IMG/VR virus record: IMGVR_UViG_3300042515_002691
Coordinates: 1 to 36,126 of that record
Length of the DNA stretch: 36,126 nt
Strand: one strand, 5' to 3'
Origin: a virus
Positions 30,289-36,126 of this stretch are shown in pieces. The translations under genes and the position numbers were made by a program. The number at the start of each line of letters is the position of its first letter. Position 1 is the stretch's first letter. The notes beneath the pieces are model-generated. The model did not search any database. It was not told where the DNA came from and saw only the letters and a program-made list of their open reading frames with translations.

Positions 30289-30352
30289 TCAGCCGCCATA
30301 GCGAAATAATTGCAAAGTGGTCTATTGATACCAAAACGCAAAAATGATGCAA
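30289..30352. other. Inverted repeat in the intergenic region
   Basis: AGCCGCCAT and ATGGCGGCT are perfect 9-base inverted repeats about 50 bases apart, between 30265 and 30393. The interior is AT-rich. A role as weak terminator or operator is possible. Confidence 0.4.
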
Positions 30353-30380
30353 TGGCGGCTTTCCTATTGATTCAATGAGA

Positions 30381-30392
30381 GGACTTCCGACA
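30381..30392 (+). promoter_or_regulatory. GGACTTCCGACA motif abutting start codon (copy B)
   Basis: The same 12-mer as at 29761 is followed immediately by the ATG at 30393 and preceded by GA, giving the ribosome site GAGGA. Confidence 0.75.
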
Positions 30393-30824
30393 ATGTCCAC
30401 GAACAACTATCTTGAACACTCCGTCGAGCAGATGAGCGATGCCGACGAACGCCGGCGCAACGCTGCTGCACAGTGGCAAGCGAACATTTACAGCCCTGGC
30501 GACATTTTGGCCTTTCGCCTGCCCACGGTCGAAGATGTCAACATCGAGCTACAACGCCACATCCCGACCTACACGGATATGTGTCGTAACTACTCACCGT
30601 TCCCAAGCACCGGCTTGACCGTCCTGGCTGTGCTGGAGACCGCCGACAAGCTGCCGCAGCACTTGCAACTGACTTACGTGCAGGAAATCATCAATCGCCT
30701 GGTCGGCTGGGTTGCCGACGAAACCGACACCGACCCGGCGCCATTTGACGAGGTTGCCGGCTTTGCGGCGGCGGTGGAATATCCGCAACGCGTAGAGGTG
30801 TTTTACACGCAGGGCGGTGCGTGA
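30393..30824 (+). CDS. Hypothetical protein upstream of the replication initiator
   Basis: A 143-residue acidic protein (LEHSVEQMSDADERRRNAAA, FAAAVEYPQRVEVFY). It is not recognised. The start at 30393 is supported by the shared leader motif. It overlaps the initiator gene by TGATG. Confidence 0.65.
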   Translation: MSTNNYLEHSVEQMSDADERRRNAAAQWQANIYSPGDILAFRLPTVEDVNIELQRHIPTYTDMCRNYSPFPSTGLTVLAVLETADKLPQHLQLTYVQEIINRLVGWVADETDTDPAPFDEVAGFAAAVEYPQRVEVFYTQGGA

Positions 30825-31807
30825 TGAGCATCAAGGCAATGGGGTGGTATTGGGAGCATAGCGCCCAGTCTGGGCATAAGCTCCTGGCTCTCTTGGCGCT
30901 TGCCGATTGGGCCAACGACGACGGCGACTGTTACCCCCGAATGGAGCGGATAGCGCAACGAATCAGGCGCGACCCCAGAAGCGCACAGCGCGCAGTCACG
31001 GAATTGGAGGTTGACGGTGAGTTGCTGATCTATCCCGGCGAAGGATCGGGCCAACGAGGTCAGAAAAGCCCGCGTTATTACCTGCTACGTTACATGCAGG
31101 CGCACAGCATTTCGCTTCCGCCGATGATTGTGGAGGATGCGCGGCGGCGGCGCTGCCAAGATCGCATTGCCGGCCAAAAGGCTGCAAGGCTACGACGCCA
31201 ACGGTTAGCGCTGACCGGTGACACGGATGTCACCCCTACCGGTGACACGGATGTCACCCCTACCGGTGACACGGATGTCACCCCTACCGGTGACACGGAT
31301 GTCACCCCTACCGGTGACACGCGTGTCACCCAGATCCATCATATAGATCCGTCAGTATTTAACCATCATTCTGATCCGTCAATCATCCACCATCCACCAT
31401 CCATAGATCAGGGCGTAATGGCGGGTTCGATGGTGCGTGGTGGTGGTTGCTCCATTCTCGCTCTTCAATTGATTCGGGATTACTTTAACGGCTGGAACAA
31501 TGCAGTGACTTACGTCTTTGGTTTGGACGATCAGCGCTCTTGGACGCTTTGCACCTGGCTATGGGCTGAAAGGCTGCTACAGGCCAAAGCGCCAGCGGTT
31601 GAGGGCGATCCTTCCGCTCTGCTGCAATTCCTGGAAGATAAGCGAGAGGTCGAGACGGCATACACACCGTTGTTCACCGGTGTTTCCAACAAAATCGGGC
31701 TGATCCGGCGCCACGTCGCCAACAACTACCCCGCGCCTCTGCTCGATGTCGATGTCAACGGCCTACGGGCTGCAATCGAAAACGAGGTGTCACATGGCGA
31801 AGGGTAG
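30824..31807 (+). CDS. Replication initiator-like protein (lambda O type layout)
   Basis: A 327-residue protein. Residues about 15-90 form a winged-helix domain typical of phage replication initiators (HKLLALLALADWANDDGDCYP, then MERIAQRIRR and SAQRAVTELEVDGEL). A basic linker leads to five repeats of TGDTDVTP (about 132-171), the protein reading of the DNA iterons, then a disordered His/Pro stretch and a helical C terminus (IRDYFNGWNNAVTYVFGLDD onward) that could contact helicase machinery. It should bind the iterons inside its own gene and open the AT-rich DNA next to them. No replicative helicase or polymerase is encoded here. Confidence 0.72.
   Translation: MSIKAMGWYWEHSAQSGHKLLALLALADWANDDGDCYPRMERIAQRIRRDPRSAQRAVTELEVDGELLIYPGEGSGQRGQKSPRYYLLRYMQAHSISLPPMIVEDARRRRCQDRIAGQKAARLRRQRLALTGDTDVTPTGDTDVTPTGDTDVTPTGDTDVTPTGDTRVTQIHHIDPSVFNHHSDPSIIHHPPSIDQGVMAGSMVRGGGCSILALQLIRDYFNGWNNAVTYVFGLDDQRSWTLCTWLWAERLLQAKAPAVEGDPSALLQFLEDKREVETAYTPLFTGVSNKIGLIRRHVANNYPAPLLDVDVNGLRAAIENEVSHGEG
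31217..31336. repeat. Five 24-bp palindromic iterons
   Basis: Units of GGTGACACGGATGTCACC plus CCTACC run head to tail at 31217, 31241, 31265, 31289 and 31313. Each contains GGTGACA/TGTCACC dyad arms; the fifth is an 18-bp perfect palindrome (GGTGACACG/CGTGTCACC). Confidence 0.95.
31217..31420. other. ori: Candidate replication origin inside the initiator gene
   Basis: The iterons are followed by an AT-richer stretch (31337-31415) with repeated GATCCGTCA and short AT tracts (CATATAGATC, AGTATTTAA). Iterons with dyad symmetry, followed by AT-rich DNA, inside an O-like gene is the arrangement of the lambda origin. This is an inference from architecture. Confidence 0.65.
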
Positions 31808-32387
31808 AAAAGCGAAGGCGAAGACGGAAAAGAAGCGGCAACGGGGCCACAACGTCCCCAACTTGGGCGATCCGTTCCTGGCACTTCAGTTTTTCAAGGT
31901 TCCGCTACAAGATTTTCGGCGGTATCTCAAAAATTTGGGGCAGATCTGGTATCCCGATCTCGGCGTGTTGGCACCGGCGCGCACCTACGACGAGAATCGG
32001 CCCGAAGGATGGCCCACGGCGCTATCGCTGTGCAAGGCGGCAGGATTAGCCTACTCAACCGCCTCGTGGGCGCCATTTTGCGTGGCAACGGTTGGCATGG
32101 AGGTGGTTTCTCCGCATCTGGTGGCGATCCGCTCGTGGCAAAAGCGCAGAGAGAACGCTGATCAGCGTGAGCCGCTGACCGAGAACGAGAAAACGGGCGT
32201 TTCGCGCCGGGATGTCTTCGGCCATCGCGCCGGGCGGTCGAAGTTGGCGAAGCACCACCAGCACCGCCAGAGTTACCGGGGGGAATACTTTGGGGCTATC
32301 AAATCCTGGGTGCCGATCATGGAGTGGTGTCCGCTCCAACACGCTTACGTGCAGACGGGAGCATACAGCGTATGGCAACTAATCTAA
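31794..32387 (+). CDS. Hypothetical basic protein downstream of the initiator
   Basis: A 197-residue protein with a Lys-rich N terminus (MAKGRKAKAKTEKKRQRG) and many Trp/Arg in the rest. GAGGTG lies before the ATG at 31794, which overlaps the initiator end. In lambda the next gene is the helicase loader, but no loader motif is visible here. Confidence 0.65.
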   Translation: MAKGRKAKAKTEKKRQRGHNVPNLGDPFLALQFFKVPLQDFRRYLKNLGQIWYPDLGVLAPARTYDENRPEGWPTALSLCKAAGLAYSTASWAPFCVATVGMEVVSPHLVAIRSWQKRRENADQREPLTENEKTGVSRRDVFGHRAGRSKLAKHHQHRQSYRGEYFGAIKSWVPIMEWCPLQHAYVQTGAYSVWQLI

Positions 32388-32659
32388 AGCCCAGATACGG
32401 CCGTCTCGACAAAGAAAAGCCTCGCGGTTCCCAACGGGTCTACACCTACATTTGTTCCGATGGCGTGGCGCGCACCCGATGCTATCAACATGCCATGCTG
32501 GCCAAGGGTTCCCGCTACGGCATCCCGGCTTTCGTGAGCGAGTACGATGTTCCCAAGCACATGGGCAAAGCGCACACCGGTTCATGCACCGAATGCACGT
32601 GGAATCAGGCGGCGGGTGTGGTGTCGTCGAGCGATGAACCGCGGGCGGAAATTGAGTAA
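32372..32659 (+). CDS. Small Cys-containing protein
   Basis: A 95-residue protein. YTYICSDGVARTRCYQ and GSCTECTW contain four cysteines that could bind zinc. It overlaps the previous gene by 16 bases. The function is unknown. Confidence 0.6.
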   Translation: MATNLKPRYGRLDKEKPRGSQRVYTYICSDGVARTRCYQHAMLAKGSRYGIPAFVSEYDVPKHMGKAHTGSCTECTWNQAAGVVSSSDEPRAEIE

Positions 32660-32726
32660 TATATTCTGGATGGCTACAACGGCCTGCATTGCGAGATTTT
32701 TGCAAAAACGTATCAAACTACCATTC

Positions 32727-32735
32727 TGCTATAAT
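32727..32735 (+). promoter_or_regulatory. Extended -10 promoter
   Basis: TGC TATAAT (32727-32735) without a good -35. It is the likely start of the membrane-protein operon, 150 bases upstream of 32887. Confidence 0.5.
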
Positions 32736-32789
32736 CTCGCAACCGCAACCGATTTCACAGTCAAAAGTAGCCATTCTGTGATTGATGGC

Positions 32790-32822
32790 GGGTTGGCGTA
32801 GATCCTAACTCTACGCCAACCC
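32790..32822. other. 13-bp perfect hairpin in the leader of the membrane operon
   Basis: GGGTTGGCGTAGA pairs with TCTACGCCAACCC around TCCTAAC. No T run follows. It lies between the promoter and the first gene, so it could be an operator or a leader RNA element. Confidence 0.7.
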
Positions 32823-32886
32823 AACCGATACGGGTAAGGCCGCACGGTCGCACCCGATTGTAACACGTACCTGTAAGGAGGTAAGA

Positions 32887-33153
32887 ATGCTGAATGAGCA
32901 TGCAATCATCATCGCCCTGGCGCTGCTTATTTTCTGGCTGGCCTTCGGCGGCAAAGCTGGCATGGTGGCGGCAATCCTCAGTGCAATTATGATGGTTGGA
33001 GCGCTACGCCATCCTGAGATTGCACTGAGTAAGCCGCAGGTTGGCACGCAGCAAGAGAACCTACACGCAACTATGCTGCTAGTCGGCTTGATTCTCATTC
33101 CGCCGATGGTGTGGTTGTCGCTGAAACGATTGTTTAGACGAGGTGGACAATGA
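32887..33153 (+). CDS. Small membrane protein 1
   Basis: An 88-residue protein with probable membrane helices at about 6-40 (IIIALALLIFWLAF, MVAAILSAIMMVGAL) and 62-80 (MLLVGLILIPPMVWL) and a basic tail LKRLFRRGG. GTAAGGAGGTAAG is a strong ribosome site. It is the first gene of six overlapping ones; the family is not recognised. Confidence 0.72.
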   Translation: MLNEHAIIIALALLIFWLAFGGKAGMVAAILSAIMMVGALRHPEIALSKPQVGTQQENLHATMLLVGLILIPPMVWLSLKRLFRRGGQ

Positions 33154-33524
33154 CAGGTGCCCCGGCGTTACTCATTATCTTGGCAATGGTTGGCATGGGC
33201 GTCTGGTGGATCGTCCGGTTCCGTGACGCTATCGGCTACGCTATCGGCGGCATTGTGCTGGTGGTGGCCTACAGCGTGGCGACAACTGGCGGGCCGCCTG
33301 AGTTTGGCGAGCATAAGCCGCTGGCAATGGTGCTTGTTTTTGGTGGCTTGCTCTTGCTCTTTGCTATCGACACGACCACGCGAGCAACGGCAATGGGCAA
33401 GGCAGCGCGGCGGGCCGGCAGTCCAGCGGGAACAGCGGGCGCCGGGTGCGCTTGGCTCAGTACAATGGCCGTCATTGTGATTTTAGCCGCCATTGTACTG
33501 GCGGCGGCAGGGGGCGGGCGATGA
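33150..33524 (+). CDS. Small membrane protein 2
   Basis: A 124-residue protein with helices ALLIILAMVGMGVWWIV, GGIVLVVAYSV, AMVLVFGGLLLLFAI and a C-terminal VIVILAAIVLAAAGGG. It overlaps its upstream neighbour by ATGA. The function is unknown; it may form a membrane complex with its neighbours. Confidence 0.7.
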   Translation: MTGAPALLIILAMVGMGVWWIVRFRDAIGYAIGGIVLVVAYSVATTGGPPEFGEHKPLAMVLVFGGLLLLFAIDTTTRATAMGKAARRAGSPAGTAGAGCAWLSTMAVIVILAAIVLAAAGGGR

Positions 33525-33631
33525 TTCACGACAAACGCAGTATCAAGATCGCACTGTACATCGTCGGGGCCATGCTGCTGATGAGCATGGGCCTGATTGC
33601 CTGGGGTATAGAGGGGATGGCGACGCTATGA
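33521..33631 (+). CDS. 36-residue single-pass membrane protein
   Basis: MIHDKRSIK followed by IALYIVGAMLLMSMGLIAWGI: one membrane helix with a basic N terminus. It overlaps the previous stop as ATGA and its own stop overlaps the next ATG, which supports translation by coupling. Confidence 0.6.
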   Translation: MIHDKRSIKIALYIVGAMLLMSMGLIAWGIEGMATL

Positions 33632-33801
33632 CGGTGACAATTACGGTTCCAGTGCGCACAGTCTACATGCAAGGCACTGCGCACCATTTGAGCCGAGCGG
33701 GATGCAATCGGCTGCTGGCATGGCTATTCAGTAATGCGGAGTTGCTTAGGGGTTGGCAGGATTCTGGCGAGTACGTGTTTCGTGTGGAGGCGCAACGATG
33801 A
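33628..33801 (+). CDS. 57-residue soluble protein in the membrane operon
   Basis: MTVTITVPVRTVYMQG onward, with LSRAGCNRLLAWLF and GEYVFRVEAQ. It has no membrane helix. It overlaps both neighbours by 4 bases. It is not recognised. Confidence 0.55.
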   Translation: MTVTITVPVRTVYMQGTAHHLSRAGCNRLLAWLFSNAELLRGWQDSGEYVFRVEAQR

Positions 33802-34238
33802 ACATTCAACGCTTGAAGGCACCGCCGATGGTGATCGGCCTATTCTTGGCTGGGCTGCTGCTGTTTGCCGTTGTGGGCATTGCACGCAAGGCGACCGGCG
33901 CAACCGTGGCTGATGCTATGCAGAACAACATATCGGGCGCTGTGGGCCGTCCTGTGCTGCCAGAGCCGCAAGCGGTAGCATTGCCAGCGCAACAAGTCGT
34001 GGTGATTGTCGTGACAGCCACACCGACCCGACCGCCACACAACTGGCTTGACGTGGCGGTTGATGTGACCGGCGCGCCGTGGGTCTGGGCTGATTCGGCC
34101 TGGGTTGCCTGTGGACGCATTGCCGCCAACTTGGCCTATAGCATAGACCAGAGTGAGCCGTCTTGGTCGGCATGGTACTGGCTACACGCCAACCAACGCC
34201 AAGCCGTTTATGACCGCTGTCAGGAGGTGACACGATGA
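33798..34238 (+). CDS. Membrane-anchored protein with outer domain
   Basis: A 146-residue protein. An N-terminal anchor (MVIGLFLAGLLLFAVVGIA) is followed by a Pro/Ala/Val-rich stalk (VVVIVVTATPTRPP) and a Trp/Cys-containing domain. The topology suggests the C-terminal part lies outside the membrane. The function is unknown. Confidence 0.6.
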   Translation: MNIQRLKAPPMVIGLFLAGLLLFAVVGIARKATGATVADAMQNNISGAVGRPVLPEPQAVALPAQQVVVIVVTATPTRPPHNWLDVAVDVTGAPWVWADSAWVACGRIAANLAYSIDQSEPSWSAWYWLHANQRQAVYDRCQEVTR

Positions 34239-34711
34239 AAAATGAAACGATTACGATTGAGCAGCAAGAGGGGATGGGCCTACGCCGACCCTCACAGAAG
34301 TTTGTGCCGGCTGGGCCGGTGCGGCGGCAAATCCCGCCGCCGCCGCTAAATGCCAGCGTCAACCACACCATTGATGCCGCACCAGTGGCGACGCAGCACG
34401 TCGAAATGAAGACAAGCGCCGTTGATCGTTCGCTGGGCTTTCTGATTGCCTCAGTGCCATTGTACGCCGGTTTTGCGCTGTTGGTGCTACTGGTAAGCAT
34501 CTTCTTCTCTGGCGTGCCATTGTTAAGTTTACCGGCGCTGGTCATCTTCTGGCTTTCCTTCGTGGCGGCTTGGGTGGTGGGCTACTGCTACACATTGTCT
34601 GTGTCAGCAGAAGGGGTAAGCCACTACGAAGCACGAAACAAATGGGCGGTGATCCGTGAGGAACAGCGGCGGCGGTGGGAACACTATGAGCGATTGACCG
34701 GGGGTGAATAA
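34235..34711 (+). CDS. Two-helix membrane protein
   Basis: A 158-residue protein. A polar, Pro-rich N-terminal half is followed by helices LGFLIASVPLYAGFALLVLL and LPALVIFWLSFVAAWVVGY, then a charged helical tail (NKWAVIREEQRRRWEHYERL). GGAGGTG lies before the ATG. It is the last membrane gene of the run. Confidence 0.65.
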   Translation: MKNETITIEQQEGMGLRRPSQKFVPAGPVRRQIPPPPLNASVNHTIDAAPVATQHVEMKTSAVDRSLGFLIASVPLYAGFALLVLLVSIFFSGVPLLSLPALVIFWLSFVAAWVVGYCYTLSVSAEGVSHYEARNKWAVIREEQRRRWEHYERLTGGE

Positions 34712-35239
34712 ATGGAACTGGATACATTGATCGAACGAACGCAAGCCATTCGCGATGCGCTACCCGTCCCCAGCGTGAAACAGCGTCTTGCCTCGGCGGC
34801 GGCGGAATTGAGCCTTGCCACCAGTAATCAGGCGCGTGTCGAATTGCTAAATGAAGCGGTGATGAGCGCAACGAATTTATGCTATCAGGTTGACGCTGAC
34901 GGGGTATTTTGCAATATTGACCGGCGCACCCATCGGCTACTATTCCCGGCGCCGTGGGGTAAAGCTGGCTGGCGAAAATGGGGCGAAATGCGCGAATGGG
35001 AAGCGACAATTTTACGGCAAATTCTGATCGTGCGCTGCCAGATGCAACGGGTAATTCCCCTTTTTGACTTCAACGGGGAGGGGAGGGCTTGGCACATCAA
35101 TTTGCAAGATTACCCGCGGTTAGATCTGGCGCTTTTGTACTGGAAAAAGACCCCGATCACGTTGGCGGAATGGCGGCTACATGCTGACGCCTACCGGCAA
35201 CGGGCGCACGAACGAACGTTGCGCAATGCGGGGAAATAG
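34712..35239 (+). CDS. Hypothetical soluble protein
   Basis: A 175-residue helical protein (MELDTLIERTQAIRDAL, LLYWKKTPITLAEWRLHADAY). It starts directly after the previous stop with GGGGGTG upstream. It is not recognised. Confidence 0.6.
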   Translation: MELDTLIERTQAIRDALPVPSVKQRLASAAAELSLATSNQARVELLNEAVMSATNLCYQVDADGVFCNIDRRTHRLLFPAPWGKAGWRKWGEMREWEATILRQILIVRCQMQRVIPLFDFNGEGRAWHINLQDYPRLDLALLYWKKTPITLAEWRLHADAYRQRAHERTLRNAGK

Positions 35240-35247
35240 CTATTTTA

Positions 35248-35325
35248 ACAACTATCAACAGGCTATCGGGACGGCTATCAACTGCCTATCGATAGCCTGT
35301 AAACTGCCTGGCGGATGCCTATCAA
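35248..35325. repeat. Cluster of CTATC boxes before the exonuclease gene
   Basis: Five boxes of the form GCTATC or CCTATC occur within 80 bases, including an inverted pair AGGCTATCG and CGATAGCCT. It could be a multi-site operator or a set of short iterons. Confidence 0.5.
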
Positions 35326-35393
35326 AACCCTGTGGCTTGGCGTGGGTCACGGTAGGGCGAATATCTGGTAACATTACGAAGGGAGACAGAAGA

Positions 35394-35885
35394 ATGTCCA
35401 AACAGTGGGCGCAGCAAATGCTGAATAGCAACGCGGTGATCCTCGACACCGAAACAACCGGCCTGGGGCCGTGTGATCAGGTGATTCAAATTGGGGTAAT
35501 TGATGTGCAGGGCAACGTGCTTTTTGATACGCTGCTTTACACAGATTGCCCCATCGCCCCACAGGCGAGTGTTATTCATGGGATAACAAAAGAGCGGCTG
35601 ATCGGCGCGCCGACTTGGCCGGCTATCGAGCTTGATTTGCTTCAAGTTTTGGACAATCGGCCAGTGTTAATTTACAACGCCGGATTTGATTTTCGGATGC
35701 TAATTCAGACGGCGCAGGCGTATCATCGTCCATGCAATTGGATTACGCACTTAGATGCTCACTGCGTCATGAAGCGCTACGCCAACGGCGGTAAATGGGC
35801 CAAATTGGAGGGTGGCGATCATACCGCATTAGGCGATTGTCGGGCGACGTTGGCATTGTTAAAAAGGATGGCGGGGCATGGGTGA
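35394..35885 (+). CDS. DnaQ-like 3'-5' exonuclease (DEDDh)
   Basis: A 163-residue protein. ILDTETTG gives motif I (D18, E20), IYNAGFD motif II (D99) and GDHTALGDCRAT motif III with His143 and Asp148, a complete DEDDh set. It removes nucleotides from 3' ends of DNA or RNA. GGGAGACAG precedes the ATG at 35394; the longer frame from 35181 runs through the CTATC boxes and is not used. It overlaps the methyltransferase by 8 bases. Roles in replication fidelity or in recombination with the RecT-like protein are possible. Confidence 0.88.
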   Translation: MSKQWAQQMLNSNAVILDTETTGLGPCDQVIQIGVIDVQGNVLFDTLLYTDCPIAPQASVIHGITKERLIGAPTWPAIELDLLQVLDNRPVLIYNAGFDFRMLIQTAQAYHRPCNWITHLDAHCVMKRYANGGKWAKLEGGDHTALGDCRATLALLKRMAGHG

Positions 35886-36126
35886 AAACAGCTATCCAGG
35901 CGGCAAAGGTCAGGTTTTCCGATGGCTAATTAACGAGATTCCGCCCCACCGGCGCTTTATTTCGCTTTTCCTGGGCCATTGTGCAATTATGAGAAATAAG
36001 CGCCCGGCGGCGGTGAATGTTGGCCTAGACTTAGACGCCGATGTCGTCGAACACTGGCGGAACCGGCAACCATCCGCCGGCGTCATCGTCGGGGCTGACG
36101 CTCCTGCAGTGACGGCGGGCGCGCCG
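35878..36126 (+). CDS. DNA adenine methyltransferase (D12 class), N-terminal part; continues at base 1
   Basis: MGENSYPGGKGQVFRWLI starts the enzyme described at 2-757, with the SAM-binding PGGKG at residues 7-11. The frame runs through 35999 into base 1 without interruption. The ATG overlaps the exonuclease stop by 8 bases, which couples the two. Confidence 0.88.
   Translation, partial: MGENSYPGGKGQVFRWLINEIPPHRRFISLFLGHCAIMRNKRPAAVNVGLDLDADVVEHWRNRQPSAGVIVGADAPAVTAGAP
36000..36126. repeat. Terminal direct repeat, right copy
   Basis: Identical to 1-127; see the left copy. Confidence 0.9.

Overview
The window reads as one complete, circularly closed genome of a temperate tailed bacteriophage (or integrated phage element), about 36.0 kb. 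The last 127 bases (36000-36126) repeat the first 127 exactly, and the adenine methyltransferase gene runs in frame through that junction, so the ends are an arbitrary cut in a circle of 35,999 bp. The host is bacterial: there are AGGAGG-type ribosome binding sites, sigma70-like -35/-10 boxes and rho-independent terminators. GC content is moderate to high. The host phylum cannot be named from the sequence alone.

Layout. (1) 35878-757, 759-2218: overlapping genes for a D12-class adenine methyltransferase, a Gp37/Gp68 (DUF5131) protein and a second small NPPF-type methyltransferase. (2) 2387-3764: promoter with overlapping dyad, then four small genes separated by intercistronic hairpins, closed by a bidirectional terminator (3981-4017). 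(3) 6248-4016, minus strand: an early operon with a possible RecT/Bet-like annealing protein, a DUF4326 protein and small unknowns. (4) 6254-8790: non-standard DNA. Its core (6776-7755) is almost devoid of T on the plus strand and is flanked by two copies of one minus-strand promoter repeat. A block of large inverted repeats and dispersed repeats follows. (5) 10479-8794, minus strand: a tyrosine recombinase between two small genes. (6) 10490-11286: small RNA-like promoter/terminator units and tiny membrane or zinc-finger ORFs. (7) 11287-12831: a CHAT/caspase-like protease with a C-terminal membrane anchor, a MazG-like pyrophosphohydrolase and a SleB-like cell-wall hydrolase. (8) 13685-27903: packaging and virion genes (terminases, portal, protease-capsid fusion, beta-helix spike, connector-like protein, tail proteins), ended by a strong terminator. 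No tape-measure or tail-tube gene is recognisable, so a short tail is inferred. (9) 28134-29772: an excisionase-like gene, a second tyrosine recombinase and an attP made of the 3' end of a tRNA gene. (10) 29773-35885: replication and early region. It holds a lambda-O-like initiator gene with five 24-bp palindromic iterons and an AT-rich stretch inside it, a run of six small genes, mostly membrane proteins, and a DnaQ-like exonuclease.

How it fits together. Integrase 2 with its Xis-like partner would recombine the tRNA-type attP. The initiator would open the origin lying within its own gene and recruit host replication proteins, since no polymerase or helicase is encoded. The methyltransferases would mark phage DNA, and the packaging and virion block would make a small podovirus-like particle. 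The items most worth a second look are the T-depleted segment, the membrane-anchored CHAT protease with a terminator touching its start codon, a 12-mer found in two hairpin loops and at two start codons, the in-gene origin, and an in-frame palindromic insert in the methyltransferase.
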